Origin: Setophaga petechia
Taxonomy: Eukaryota > Chordata > Aves > Passeriformes > Parulidae
DNA: 64,000 nucleotides
Direction: 5' to 3'
NCBI GenBank assembly: GCA_024362935.1
Contig: JANCRA010000012.1
Coordinates: forward strand, 4,216,001 to 4,280,000
Part shown: positions 52,701 through 64,000 of the stretch, in pieces
Position numbering within the stretch: position 1 is the first letter of the stretch
Layout of the letters: every line of letters begins with the position of its first letter
Translations under genes and position numbers: made by a program
The notes under the pieces: generated by a model
What the model saw: the letters and a program-made list of their open reading frames with translations, nothing else
Databases searched by the model: none
What the model was told of the DNA's origin: nothing

Positions 52701-55700
52701 ACTCCTATGCCTGGAGGTTGTATGTCAGACCTGGCTACAGAGATGTGTTGTTTCTCTACTTGAAAATTTCATTCAGTTCTTACTGAAATACCAAACTCTT
52801 GAGCATGGTGGCTTACACTGTACTGTTCATACTCATTAGTTTTTTTTTTCCATTTGCCCATTTTTGGTGGGCTTTTTTGTTTGTTTTTTGAGTTTTTTTG
52901 ATTTTTCAAAGGTAGAAATTGGGATCATCTAAAAGTTGTGTTCCTGGGAAGTGCCAGAGCAGCTGTGCTGTGTAGGCAGGAGAGTGGGAAAGGGCATCTA
53001 AAACTTTTCCACCGTTTGAGAGGGACAGACAGTACCTGCTGCTCTTGGCAAATGGTAGTCAGAAAGTAGCCTCCCACTGCCACCAGCTAGTTTGGCTGAA
53101 GAAAATGGCAGATTTGTTCTTGAAGTATGGTATATGCCACTAGGGATGTGTAATGGTTGAATTTTGCTTAGTAGACAGATTCTCTCCACCCCCCACCAAA
53201 AAAAAAAATACTAGAAGGTTTTTGTTTAGACTACAGGTCCAGAATTTTCAAGTTAGGAAATCCTAACTTTTGGGGTTGTCTGGGCAATCTAAATCTAGCT
53301 GTTTCTCTCTGTCAGTTATCTTGCACTGACTCTGCTCAATTTCTTGTGTGTTTTTTGTTTTTTTCATTTGCTGCTCCTCATCCTTGTCCTTTATAAATGT
53401 TACCTTGTTCAGCAAGCAGGATGGGTATGTGCAGCAGTGCAGCAGAGTTGTTACAATGTTAGCTGGGAGAATTACATGCTTTCTCTTATTTTTGAGCTCT
53501 TGATTCTCTAGTACAAGCAGCATTGGTTTTGTGTAGCCTCTTGATCTTATGTGTCAAAAGAGGCGTTTAAAAATATTTGCTTGTTAGCTAGTGTCAATAT
53601 TCACTTATTTAAAAATGCTGTGTAACTACAATATTGTAGCTAATATACTTGGAGGGAAATAGAATGTGATACGAATTATTTAATCTACAGTATTTTAAAA
53701 GTATACACTGAGATACAGTGTAATCTACTTTATTAAAATGCCATTCCTGCAAGCACTGCTCTATTAAATGGAATCTGGCATTAAAAGCATATAAATATTT
53801 GCTTTTGTCTTCAGTTTCTCTTTCTGCAAACATGGCACGTTTGTTATGTCTGAAAGTAAGGAAACATTTGAAATGCAATACTTGTATAGAAAGCAAAGAA
53901 TAAGTAGAAAAGGCCCACTTTTATTAGAAGTAGGAACACTGTATGTTGTTCCTTGAGATTTGTTGCATCATTAATGTTAAAAGAGAATTACAAGATTGTT
54001 ATGAAAGTAATGTAAGTAATAGCTGACAACTGAGAGCAGAAATTGCTGAGACACTTAAAAAACATTTTCAGCTCCTCTGACAGATTAGCATTTATGTGCC
54101 CCACCTTAACTGATTTCTCAATGTTGATCCTTGGTTTTATTAGGAGGAATTCTGTGCCTGGTAGTAAGCTGGATTTCTGTTACTGTGTCTCAAGGCAAAA
54201 CCAGTATTTTCTTTTGGTTTATGATTTACCCAATCGGGCTATCTTGAACTTTCTTACCAAGTAATTAAATGCAGTCTTGTTACCTTAACACAGGAATATT
54301 GATTGTCTCTGAAAGTAAGTATGGACCAGAAAAATAATAAACAGAAAGTGTTGAAATGCAGTATTTGGGGAAAAGAATATTAACAAAGCCTTCAAGACAG
54401 TGTTAGTCTGCATTCACAGATCATGCTTTTTATTAATATATGTAGCTTGTGGATTTCTTTTGGGGATTTTTTAAAACGTTTTTTAGGGTACTCTGGGGTT
54501 TTTTTAATAAGTTCAGAAAGTTTTCAGGGTGGGGGAAAAGAACAAGACATGTGGCTTAAAATTCAGCATAATAAAAGCTATTGAAAAATACTGCTGGGGC
54601 CAGCGTTGCAAAGAACTTGAAATCTGAACAAATCCAGACCAATGTCTATTATAGCTCTCTATCCTTGAATATTACATGTATGTATAATTTACAGGATGGT
54701 GTGAAAAGGCTTATTTTAATTCCAGGTGAGCATGATGTAGGTATGCCTCGTGACTGTACCTAATACTTGGATCATAGAATCACCTGAGGGGTATGCCAGA
54801 AATCTTCAACAGCTGATGTTTGTCTTGTCACATTGTTTGACTTTGAAGTGTTTCTGTTACATGTAGAAACTACTCCTGATGTCCTCCCGATCTCTTTGCT
54901 TTAATAAAAAACAATTTTCCCTAAATTAAAAAAGCTACTGTGGTGTTCACTAGTTTTGCCTCAGCAGTATTTAAAAAAAGTAAAGATAACTTTAGAGCAT
55001 TATTTTTGAAGCTAGTTCATCTTGACACTGGTTGGCTTATTAAATAAAGATTAATTAATGTGTTCAAAGAAGTGTAACTTATTTAGTAAAAGTGGATTTT
55101 GAGTAAAAATAATAAGTCTTTTTTTTCTTTTGTTTATTTTACATGTACAAGGCCAAGGAACTTAAAGCAAATTAATGTGTTACCTCTGAAAGGCATTTCA
55201 TTTATACTCTATGTGCTTTCTAAGGGGTTTGGCCCACAATGATTATATATGTGATAATGCAGTTATGAAGACCAAGATTTATGTGATTTTGTTTATTAGA
55301 ACTTCTGAGTTTCCCCAGTTATGTGAACTTCTATTCAGTTTTTTTTCTGGTACCAAGTAGAGTATGTTGTGATTTGTGCCATAGCAAAACATCTAAAGAA
55401 TGCATTGTCTGAAGAACTGTGTCCTGGCAGTTTTTTTTATTCAATGATCAAGGTACAGAGTGGACAAAAAATTAGAAGATAAATACTGAGCTTTCCTCTT
55501 AACACAGATCAAAATGTGATTTTTGTTTAGTACATCTGATGTGAATTCAGCCTTTTAATATTAGATATCAAAATATCAGGTGTGGTCATTTTATATGTAT
55601 AGGAACTGGCAGATGTAAATGTGTACATATAGTTTTTCTGAAGAGATTTTTCCAGTGTGACAGGGTGGGAGGTTTTCATTGTTTGAGTTGGGTTTGGTTT

Positions 55701-58700
55701 TGGGTTTTTTGAGTTTTTTTCCTTATCCAGAGTTTTGGAATATGACCAACTCTAGTTGTTAGAACAGGAAGAAGATAACAGAATTAACACTGAAATAGCA
55801 GTGTTTTCTTACCTCTTCAGTTCACTGTTACACTTTTCCTGTCCAAGCAAAATTTTACAAGCTGCTTGCTCAAATAGAAAAATAGGGGGTTCATAGTCAT
55901 GTAAGCAAAACAAAGTGCTTCCTACATATGCATTCAAAGTTATTTAAATACCAGTAAATGTTGAATAAAGAATAGGAACCTGGAGAGGCTTTCAGGCTTC
56001 AGAAGATATATCAATAGATTAAATACATACTGTTAGACTTTCAACCTGGGAAAGGCAAATTCAGTAGCTAGACTTCTAAAACATAACAGTACAAAAGGAA
56101 TAAAACCTGCAAAGTAGTTCTAATTAAGAAAGTGTATTTGTTGCATGTGGGTTCTGCAGACTTGTGTTGCAAAAGTTTAACTGAAATATTTTTCAATCTT
56201 TCCAGGATTTGATATGCACTCTGTTAGGCATGTGTCTTACTTCTGCTTGGTATTAAAGGAATGTTATCCTTTTTCAAGAGGAAATAAAGACATGCAGATG
56301 GATTCTGATTTTTACATAGTTATTCATTTGCCTGTGTTGTCTTTTAAGTTGGTCAGAACAGTTCGAGGCATTTTTTATTTTTAAGTTAACAAGTCATATA
56401 GTAAGTTTCATCTTTTATTGAAGAATAAGATAACAAAGTTGTAGTTTTTCACTGTTTAAAAAAAGAAAAAGTGTATTGAAAGACAAGTTTTACAAATACT
56501 TTCATAAGCAACTGATGCCACAGGTTCCCATGAGAAGAGTAGAGAGAGTTTCATCTGTCCAGGTGGGCATTCTGGTCTTCAAAAATTGAAGTTTTTGGAT
56601 ATGGAACTAGGAGGAATAATTGGTAAGGCTCCAGAATTAATTTCAGTTCCCCAAATAAATTCTTCCTAGCTTTATATTATAGTTTTATACTAATTGTCTT
56701 CCAGTAAGTGTCATTGGAATTACTATAATTATCTGTAGAGAAGTCCTGTGTCTTTTCTTTTTCCTGCAAGTCTCAGTACATTTTGTGGAACTTTGCTGAA
56801 CAAGGCTTGAAAATTCAAGTGTTGTGAAAACTCAGTTTACTTTGTTGCAACTTGTTCAATAAATTTTTTTAACATTTTGTTCTGACAGGTTTTTAAACAC
56901 ACCTGCAATCTTTGTGTGGGAAAAGAAGGGTATTTTATTTGCTCTGTAAAGTGGAACATAAATTGATTGTTAATGGGTATTAGCATAGGTCAAGAGAAAC
57001 TGGTATGTTAGTGATACTGAATGAAATTTTACAGGCTATAATACAGTTTTCCTGTGTTGTGTGTACCTTTAGTAGTTCTGTGCTGGATAAAGGACAATGC
57101 AAAACAACAAACTGATAAAACTGGAGACTCAGGAAAGGTATGGTAATCAAAATACTAGGGTTCATTCATATTCAAAAATTGCTTAGTTTTAATGGATATA
57201 TGATCTTCCTTTGGGTGTTTGATTAATACAGATTTTCATATTGAGTTCCTTGTGCTTAAGTTACTATAGTAATGTTGTCAAAATCACATACTTGCTCATG
57301 AAAACGTTCTCTCCACTTTATATTTCAAAAACTTAAAAATCTTGAGGTAAAATAGTACCTGTGGAATTAAAAAGCATGTATGGTCTGTGCAGTGGTTAGT
57401 AAAGATGGATAAAAAAGTGGCTGATTATCTCTCATTGGCTTTCTGAGGTTAAACTGCCACACCGTTGGTTACCAAAAATACTGGTTTCACTTTTCCCTGT
57501 AAGCAGTTGCCAAATTGCCACAGTGATATGTAACTGAAACTGGGAAAGGAAGTCATGAGTCAAAGAAGGCAACTGTGAGATTTGCTAATATGTTAAAAGC
57601 ACATTTTGTACATTGACAAAATTTATTTTATGCATTTCTGTAAAAGGTGAGGAAGCAAGGACTGAGTAACACACTCAGCTCTCTGAATGCATTGACCAGT
57701 GCCTTAAGTGTGTCATCCTTTACAGGGCAGATGATCCATCCAGTGTCTCCATGTGAGGAGACTGTAGGTGCTGTTTCAAGGATTTGGTTCAAAAGGGACC
57801 GTTGCCTGTTTAAAGACAAGCAGGGACTTGATATCCCCATTTGTAGTGCACATCAGTCTTCTACAGGGCTGAGGCCAGGCAAGGAAGTAGTTCTGGCTCA
57901 CTCAGTTGGCTGTGGCACAATTAAAACTGTTCTGAAAAATGTTTTTGTCATCTGTGTAGTTTTGGCTTGTAGTTCTAAAACAACAAAACCAAGAATCACT
58001 ATGACTGCTATTGCTAAAACATCAAGAGGCTGCAGTGGTCATCAGCTTGAAACCTAATGCTTCTTTTATGAGACCAGCTAGATAGTAGTCACTGAATATC
58101 ATTGGAACAGTCACATTCTTAATAATTTCAAATTTCTCTGTCAATGTACTTTGTTTTTAATAACTGGTAAGTTGGGGGAAAATGATGGGTTTTTTTCTCC
58201 CAGTAGTTGATATGCTTGACTTGGCCTTTAGAAAATAATACAGAAAGCTGCTCTTTTTTGATGTGCTTATACTGGAAAAAGTGCTAGTGTGAACAGATTC
58301 CTTAGCAAAAAAATGCCTTTGCTGAGGTGTTTTCTGTAGTTCTGGGAGGTGCCCCAAGTTCTCTAAACCTTGCCTCCTCATTGGGGATTTATCAGTGTAC
58401 TGTAGCAATTAATACTGTCACGTCTAAGTCAGATCCTGGGTTGCAAAAGGATGAGGTCTTTAAACAGCTCTCCCTTACCTATCCCAAATACATGCTTTTT
58501 TTTTTTTCAGGGGGTTTTTATTACATCTTTGATAGGAAAAAAAAAAAAAGGAAGTAGAATGTATGGAAAATTCATTTAAGTAGCGGGAGCTTTAAAATCA
58601 GTACCCAGTCTGTGCATCTTGAAGGGTTCTACAGCAACATGATCTCATTTCCCCAAAATAGCTGTATTGCCCAACAAAATTTAAGGTACTTTGGACAGTA

Positions 58701-61168
58701 GTAATCTGCCTGGAAGTATCAGATCAAGCAAAAGGATGGTTGAAGAGCTGTGATCTAGGTAGTGGGTAGTTAGAGTCTAACAGCAGATGTATCAACATGC
58801 TAGCACTAAGTTCATAGTGTAGAGGCTGTGTAGATACCTGCCACGTGAAGAGTTTCAGAGCTCTGTATTTTGACAAGCATATAGCTGCTCCCCATGTGTG
58901 TTGTTTAAATGAAATACTTGGTTTAATTTAGAGGGGAAGGCAGAGACAAGTAGTTTCCAGCTACTTTTAAAGTAGTCTCTGCACTCCAAATTACCTTCTG
59001 TCTATTTATATTTTGAAAGTTGGAAAGGGTCTTCTGTGAATATCTTTCTTGAGCTTCTTTTAACACTCTGCTGTTATAATTATATAGCAATAGAATGGTT
59101 TGTTATGTGAATTGGCAAATGTACTTAAAGCTGTAGTTAAAGAAGTTTGCTTAGTCTTGCCACATCTGATGGGCATGAAGCCAAAGCACCTTTCTTTATG
59201 TTATGATTCTCTGATCTTTCCAAATAGCTGTGTATTTGGCTGTGCTTTTTTTGACTTGGTTCCGTAGGTTTTACCGTTTCCAAGAGATTTGTGAAAGCAG
59301 TTATTTGACGTTGATTGCATTCTATAATTAATTGTAATTATGTTGTTTGAAGTTTACTAGGGTCACATCTGTTGTGCATTGAGTAAATCTTTGTGGAGCC
59401 TGTGTCTGCCTTCCAGTGAAAGATGTACAAGACAGTCTGAAGTCTATCTGCAGACCTAAGCTTTAAATTAAGCTAGAATTTTTCAAGAAGGCCTAACTAG
59501 CTTAGTTAGTAAGTAAAAAAAAAGGTCATTGAGAAACCGAAGGACACAATGGCACTGTATTTTAAAGAAAGGGTTTGCTCTGCCTTTACCTGGTGATGAC
59601 TGAAAACTTAAGCTATAGTTAGTAGCACTGAATAGACCTACTGCCCCTTATCTTCTACACAGTCCAAAAAACCCCAGGGATAGATGACTTTTGAAGTCAA
59701 AGTACACTCACTTGTATGTTAGCCTGAAAAATATGTGGTTTTCCCAGATATTCTTAAAAAAACCATTTTACCCAAGGCTTACTTCTAACTTCACATTTTC
59801 TTTAGGTGTTTTGACTGCTTAACTTTTATTGCTTACCTGCAAAGCTGCTTTCTTCCTAATGCAAAAAGGGGAAAAGTAGAAAAACATTAGTATGTATATA
59901 CAGTTGTGATTCTTGTTTAAATGTCTCATGGTACTGCTCTACAAATCAGATACTTCTTGAGTTTTTGCTTTGTTTAGTAATAAATCTTGGAGAATATGCA
60001 GTAAACCCTCTACCATCAATTTTTGTAGAGTTTTGCTATGGGTAGTAGTAATATTGAGTGAAGAATTAACAGATTTCTTTTGTCATTGTTACTGTCCTTT
60101 CTGTAACTGTTTTACATCCAGCTCTCTTTCCAGCTCACCTCTGTCCCCAGATGAAGGAACCATCTCTTGCAATGCAGGGGGTTGGTAGCTTGGGCATCTT
60201 GTGTTTCTTTTACAAGGGCTACCACTGGTTGCAAATATCAGCATTAGCATACAAAGAGAAAATATTTTCATTCCATAGCTATTAGCTTTTTCTAACTTCT
60301 GTTTTGCGGTAATTTCAAGATATTGTAGACACAAACAGCTGAAGATTTGTTTCAGCTAAGTGTTCTTTTCAATATGTTTTCAGAAGCCACTGTCGTGTTT
60401 GAGACTTGGTCATCTAACATGTCATTATTTGAAAAATAGGAATCAGTATTGTTGTGTGTGATGTTCACTTTCCTTGAGTATTTGTAAAAAAGTATATGCA
60501 TATACTTTTTTTGTTAAAAAGCAGCTTCAGAGAAAATACTGATTAATTTTGATCAAAACATTTTTTTAACTGTTTACATTGTCCTCACGTCTTCTCTGTT
60601 TGGTTATTTTCTTGTATGTGTGGGGTAAAATAACAATTGTTCCTGTGTTTTATATTTTCTGTTTGGTTTATTTGTCAGAAATTTAATATTAATAGAGTAA
60701 TACAAGGCTTTCATTGCATGTTTTTATGGGAGGAGTTTGAAGATGTACTGTCTGTAAAATAGACTACTAATCCTACTGTAGATGGCAACAAATGATCTGA
60801 TGATTTTCATAGTGGTTTGGAGCTTTTTATCTGATTTCATTTTCAATAGGAAAATCAACTGCACATAAAGCTTTATTCTCAACCCTAATCTGGGATTGCT
60901 CTTCCAATAATGATTACAAAAAATTGATTCCCTTTAGGCTTATAAAGTATGTTAATGTATTTGGTAGAACCTGCAACATCAAGCAGATGTAATTTACTGC
61001 TCAGAAATAATTGAACTAGGAGAGATCTTACTGAAAGAAGTTAGTAACATAGTGATTACTTCTGGTTTTACAGTGTACATTCATATACATGTGATGTTTA
61101 TCTTCCATAGATAAATATGTTTTATGCTTTGCTGTGAAAAATACAATATCAGTTTTTCCGTGTTTTAG
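49787..61168 (+). other. BRD1: BRD1 intron 2 (11.4 kb)
   Basis: Bounded by GT at 49787 and AG at 61167-61168. AT-rich. I see no CR1 or other gene in it. It contains a perfect 14-bp hairpin at 49883-49914 and a 26-bp perfect palindrome at 60486-60511. ORFs over 100 codons (50986-51489 minus, 51164-51535 plus, 57647-58057 plus) match nothing I know. Confidence 0.85.
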
Positions 61169-61325
61169 ATTAAATAAGATTATGAATCAGGTGGCCATTC
61201 AGCGAAAGAAGCATTTTGTTGAACGAGTGCACAGTTACTGGTTGCTTAAAAGACTGTCTAGGAATGGTGTTCCACTCTTGAGAAGGCTGCAATCCAGTTT
61301 ACAGTCACAAAGAAACACACAACAG
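61169..61325 (+). CDS. BRD1: BRD1 (BRPF2) coding exon 3, residues 456-508
   Basis: 157-base exon between TTTTAG (AG at 61167-61168) and GTATGT (GT at 61326). Its first base completes the Arg456 codon, and 52 further codons follow, ending in phase 0 with Gln-Gln. The peptide runs [20 protein letters not shown], then [13 protein letters not shown], then [13 protein letters not shown]. This is the basic helical segment that follows the PHD module and precedes the coiled-coil and bromodomain in BRPF proteins. The phase match with exon 2 (AG+A) confirms the junction. The next exon is not in the window. Confidence 0.95.
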
Positions 61326-64000
61326 GTATGTGACATACTTTTTATTTATAAGAAGAAGTTGGAAATTTTCTCTTTTATTGAGTTAAAAATAAACTAGGAA
61401 GCCTAGCATAAAACTTTTTTTTACTCAGGGCTGAATAAATTCTTTACCCTATTCTGAAGTGATATTACCTATTTTGGGAATTGGGAATTTTCTAAAACTT
61501 TTTAATATGTGAGATGTAAAAAAAAATTGTACAGCTTTTTCTTCTGTTTTGCTTAAATGTTTCACAAAAAAATGCTATCGTCACAAATATCATAATGCCA
61601 TTATTCTTTGATAAGTGTTGTAGTTTTTTGGAACCCATTAATCAGTGTACTGTCAGATAAAACAATAAAAGTTATTTTAAATTCATCAAAAGATGCAAAG
61701 CAGATGTCTTTTTTGACACTTGACAAAAATGTGGATTTTAACAGGGTAAAGGGTTAGACAGCTAGTTTACAGTTTTCAAATTCAGATGTGTATTGCCCAC
61801 CTTGTTTGGTAATAACAAAATGGAAGTTGTTGATGAAGTTCAAAGAGACCTGTTTCAGCTTCTGGTTTTGCTTTTGACACATTTAAGTGGGATTGTAGAC
61901 AAGCTTAAGTTTAGTTGTACACTCCTATGAATAAGTTGTTGTAAAACATCAGAACACCAATTCCAGGTGGTCTGTTTTGGTTTCAAGTTACTGGATAGCT
62001 TCAAAAATAGTTAAAACTTCTGAATTGTGTGGGTCATTGCATGTAGACTTTGAAATGCTATGAAATGTTGTGATGTGGAAACTTTTACTCCATCCAAGTT
62101 ACCTTTTTTAATGGAATGGAATGTGTAGGTGGGTGTGTTCTTTCTATTCTCCTGGCACTTGACTTCCTGTAAGTAGTTTCTAAAATGTAGGAATTGATTT
62201 TATAATAATTTACTTGTATTAAATTGATTTTTTTTTTACCCCTCATAAGTGGAACTGTTATTTTTGTTAGAATTGTATTTCTGTTTGCTGATTTTGTAAT
62301 CATAAAAAAATACTGTGGTCAACACTGCATCCTAATTATTTGATCTGTCATGTTTGTGTGTGTTTAGTTTTTTTGCTTTTCTTGTGAAAAAACTAATTAA
62401 TAATTTCCAGAATAATTGAGATTCGAAAAGACCTCTGGAGGTCATTGTTGGATACAACCCCACTGCTCAAGCAGGGCCACTTAGAACAGTAGAACAGGCT
62501 GTCCAGCACCATGTCCAGTTGGCTTTTGAGTTATCTCCAGGGGTGGAAGCTCCACAACCTCTCTGGGCAGCTGTGTCAGTGCTTGGTCGCCCTTTAAGTT
62601 GAGAAGGAAAACAGGAGTCTTCAGATGTCTGTTCTTACTCTGTGCCCATTGCCTCTTGTGTTGTCACTGAACAGAGCCTGGCTCCATCTTCTTGCCTCCT
62701 CCCCTCAGATATTTTTGTGTATTGGTGAGATTTCTGCCCCTGAGCGTTTTCTCCTCCAAGCTAAACAGTTCCATCTCTCTCAGCCTTTCCTCATAGCTGA
62801 GATTCTCAAATTCCAGTTACATGGATTCCTTTTAGGTGAACTTTGAATATAAATCAACCACTTGTTTATCTTGTTTTCATTGTTTCTATATATCACTCCA
62901 TTTTGAAGTTTGATGAATTTTTTACTTCTGCATGAGAGGTTCTGAAGAGTGATACCTGACAGTATACCTAATCAGTGTTTCCTAATAATAGTTGAAATTA
63001 ATTTATTCAGACAATAAGCTTCTTTTTGAATGAGCACGAGTCCTTATAAAATACTAAAGGCAAGCACAGGAGTGTGGTGCTCTTGTGGCAGTATAGAACT
63101 AGACCATTGTCAGTGTCCAAAAAATTACACAAGCCAGTTTTCTTCTGGGATGGCATGATAAGGGTGCAACATTACTATATATTTAAATAATGACTATCAC
63201 TATAAAACTATTATTGTAATTGGTATTTGATTAAAATAAAATAGGCCTTTGATATGAACATTTTTAAGTTCAGTTGCGTGTTTACACTTCGGTACAAACA
63301 GTAGTTCTTTATTTTCTTTTCTAATTTGAGAATGATTCTTAAATAAAGAAATAATATATTCTAAATAAATTGGAAGCTGTTTATATTGGTCTGTTGAAAA
63401 GTTTGTTCTTCTGAAAAGTAAAATCTAGTTTCAAGGTGAGCTGAGTAAATGAGTCCGTTGATGAAAAATGTGTAGTTAGTGCTTTTCATTGAGTACCAAG
63501 TGTCCTGTGTATGACTTTGTGTCTTTTCCAGAGTACTTTCAATAGTTGCTTATTAAAGCAGTCATAACTGCACAGCAGATTATGTATTTTGTTACTCCCA
63601 AGTATTGTCTTGTAACCAAGACAATAAACAGCAATGGCATAGATGTTGTGAGAACACCTTAAAAATTTTTAGATAGGCATGATTATTTTTTTTTCATTTC
63701 AGTCCTGATGGGAAAATTCTTTTTATTTCATGTGAGGGAAGGTAATATCAAGAAACCTACATAGATTTTTCAGTTAATCAAATGTAAACATTGATGTAAT
63801 AAGATCCAGGGTTTTTTTAAAGTTGTTATTTAAACAGAAAAGAAGTGTTATAATGACGACCAAAACTCTGAAAATGGTTTCAGAATGTGTGATGGAAAGT
63901 GGTTTTGATCCCCTTCTGTTGGGTTACTAGAACAAATTTGGCCAAGGGAGAGGTGTTCATAATCTAGACTTACGTCCTTATAAATGTGTTTCAGAGTTCA
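61326..64000 (+). other. BRD1: BRD1 intron 3 (5' part)
   Basis: AT-rich intron running off the right edge. It contains the CR1 fragment at 62405-62820. I searched by eye for the next BRD1 exon and did not find it. Confidence 0.8.
62405..62820 (-). mobile_element. CR1 LINE 3' fragment, antisense to BRD1
   Basis: CR1 in reverse orientation: aaaagacctctggaggtcat at the left end (tail), then aagctccacaacctctctgg, ttgagaaggaaaacaggag and ctcagcctttcctcatagct. It is a 5'-truncated dead copy inserted in BRD1 intron 3. Confidence 0.88.

Noticed and set aside
54768..54790. Short word resembling the tail of a reversed CR1 (atcatagaatcac)
   Set aside because: No further CR1 sequence follows, so a 13-base match is not enough. 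The same applies near 15235 and 17703.
57647..58057. 136-codon + ORF in BRD1 intron 2
   Set aside because: No recognised domain, no matching splice signals, and the opposite strand is also open for 70 codons. I could not link it to a known family.

Overview
This window is vertebrate nuclear DNA, almost certainly from a bird. Evidence: long AT-rich introns and intergenic DNA, GT/AG-bounded exons whose translations match conserved vertebrate proteins, two sharp CpG islands, and several truncated CR1 LINE 3' ends (the dominant avian retroposon) with very few other mobile elements. There are no operons, CRISPR arrays or prokaryotic features. I recognise three genes in the order ALG12(+), ZBED4(-), BRD1(+), which is the neighbourhood known from human 22q13.33. 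The species cannot be fixed from the sequence.

Region by region: 1-1505 holds the last coding exon and 3' UTR of ALG12 (ER alpha-1,6-mannosyltransferase). 1.5-8.5 kb is the tail-to-tail gap between ALG12 and ZBED4, with a CR1 fragment, a 36-bp tandem duplication and one weakly supported, possibly coding, orphan exon. 9182-12700 is the complete single-exon ZBED4 coding sequence on the minus strand (1172 residues, four BED zinc fingers plus a domesticated hAT transposase). Its first exon is inferred about 21 kb upstream in a CpG island at 32.9-34.3 kb, leaving a long intron (12.8-33.65 kb) that carries several CR1 pieces, probable ancient SINE fragments and simple repeats. 34.3-43.6 kb is the head-to-head gap between the ZBED4 and BRD1 promoters. 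A second CpG island (43.6-44.9 kb) carries the inferred non-coding BRD1 exon 1. BRD1 coding exon 2 (48420-49786) and exon 3 (61169-61325) encode residues 1-508, including the PHD / zinc-knuckle / PHD module. The bromodomain and PWWP exons lie beyond the right edge.

The three genes do not form a pathway. ALG12 acts in N-glycan precursor assembly in the ER, ZBED4 is a nuclear DNA-binding factor derived from a transposase, and BRD1 is a scaffold of histone acetyltransferase complexes. I found no convincing new biological system. The items most worth a second look are the 48-bp duplicated block flanking the ZBED4 CpG island, the module duplication and tandem SUMO-type motifs in ZBED4, upstream ORFs in the BRD1 and ZBED4 leaders, two perfect inverted repeats in BRD1 intron 2, and the possible orphan exon at 5072-5368.
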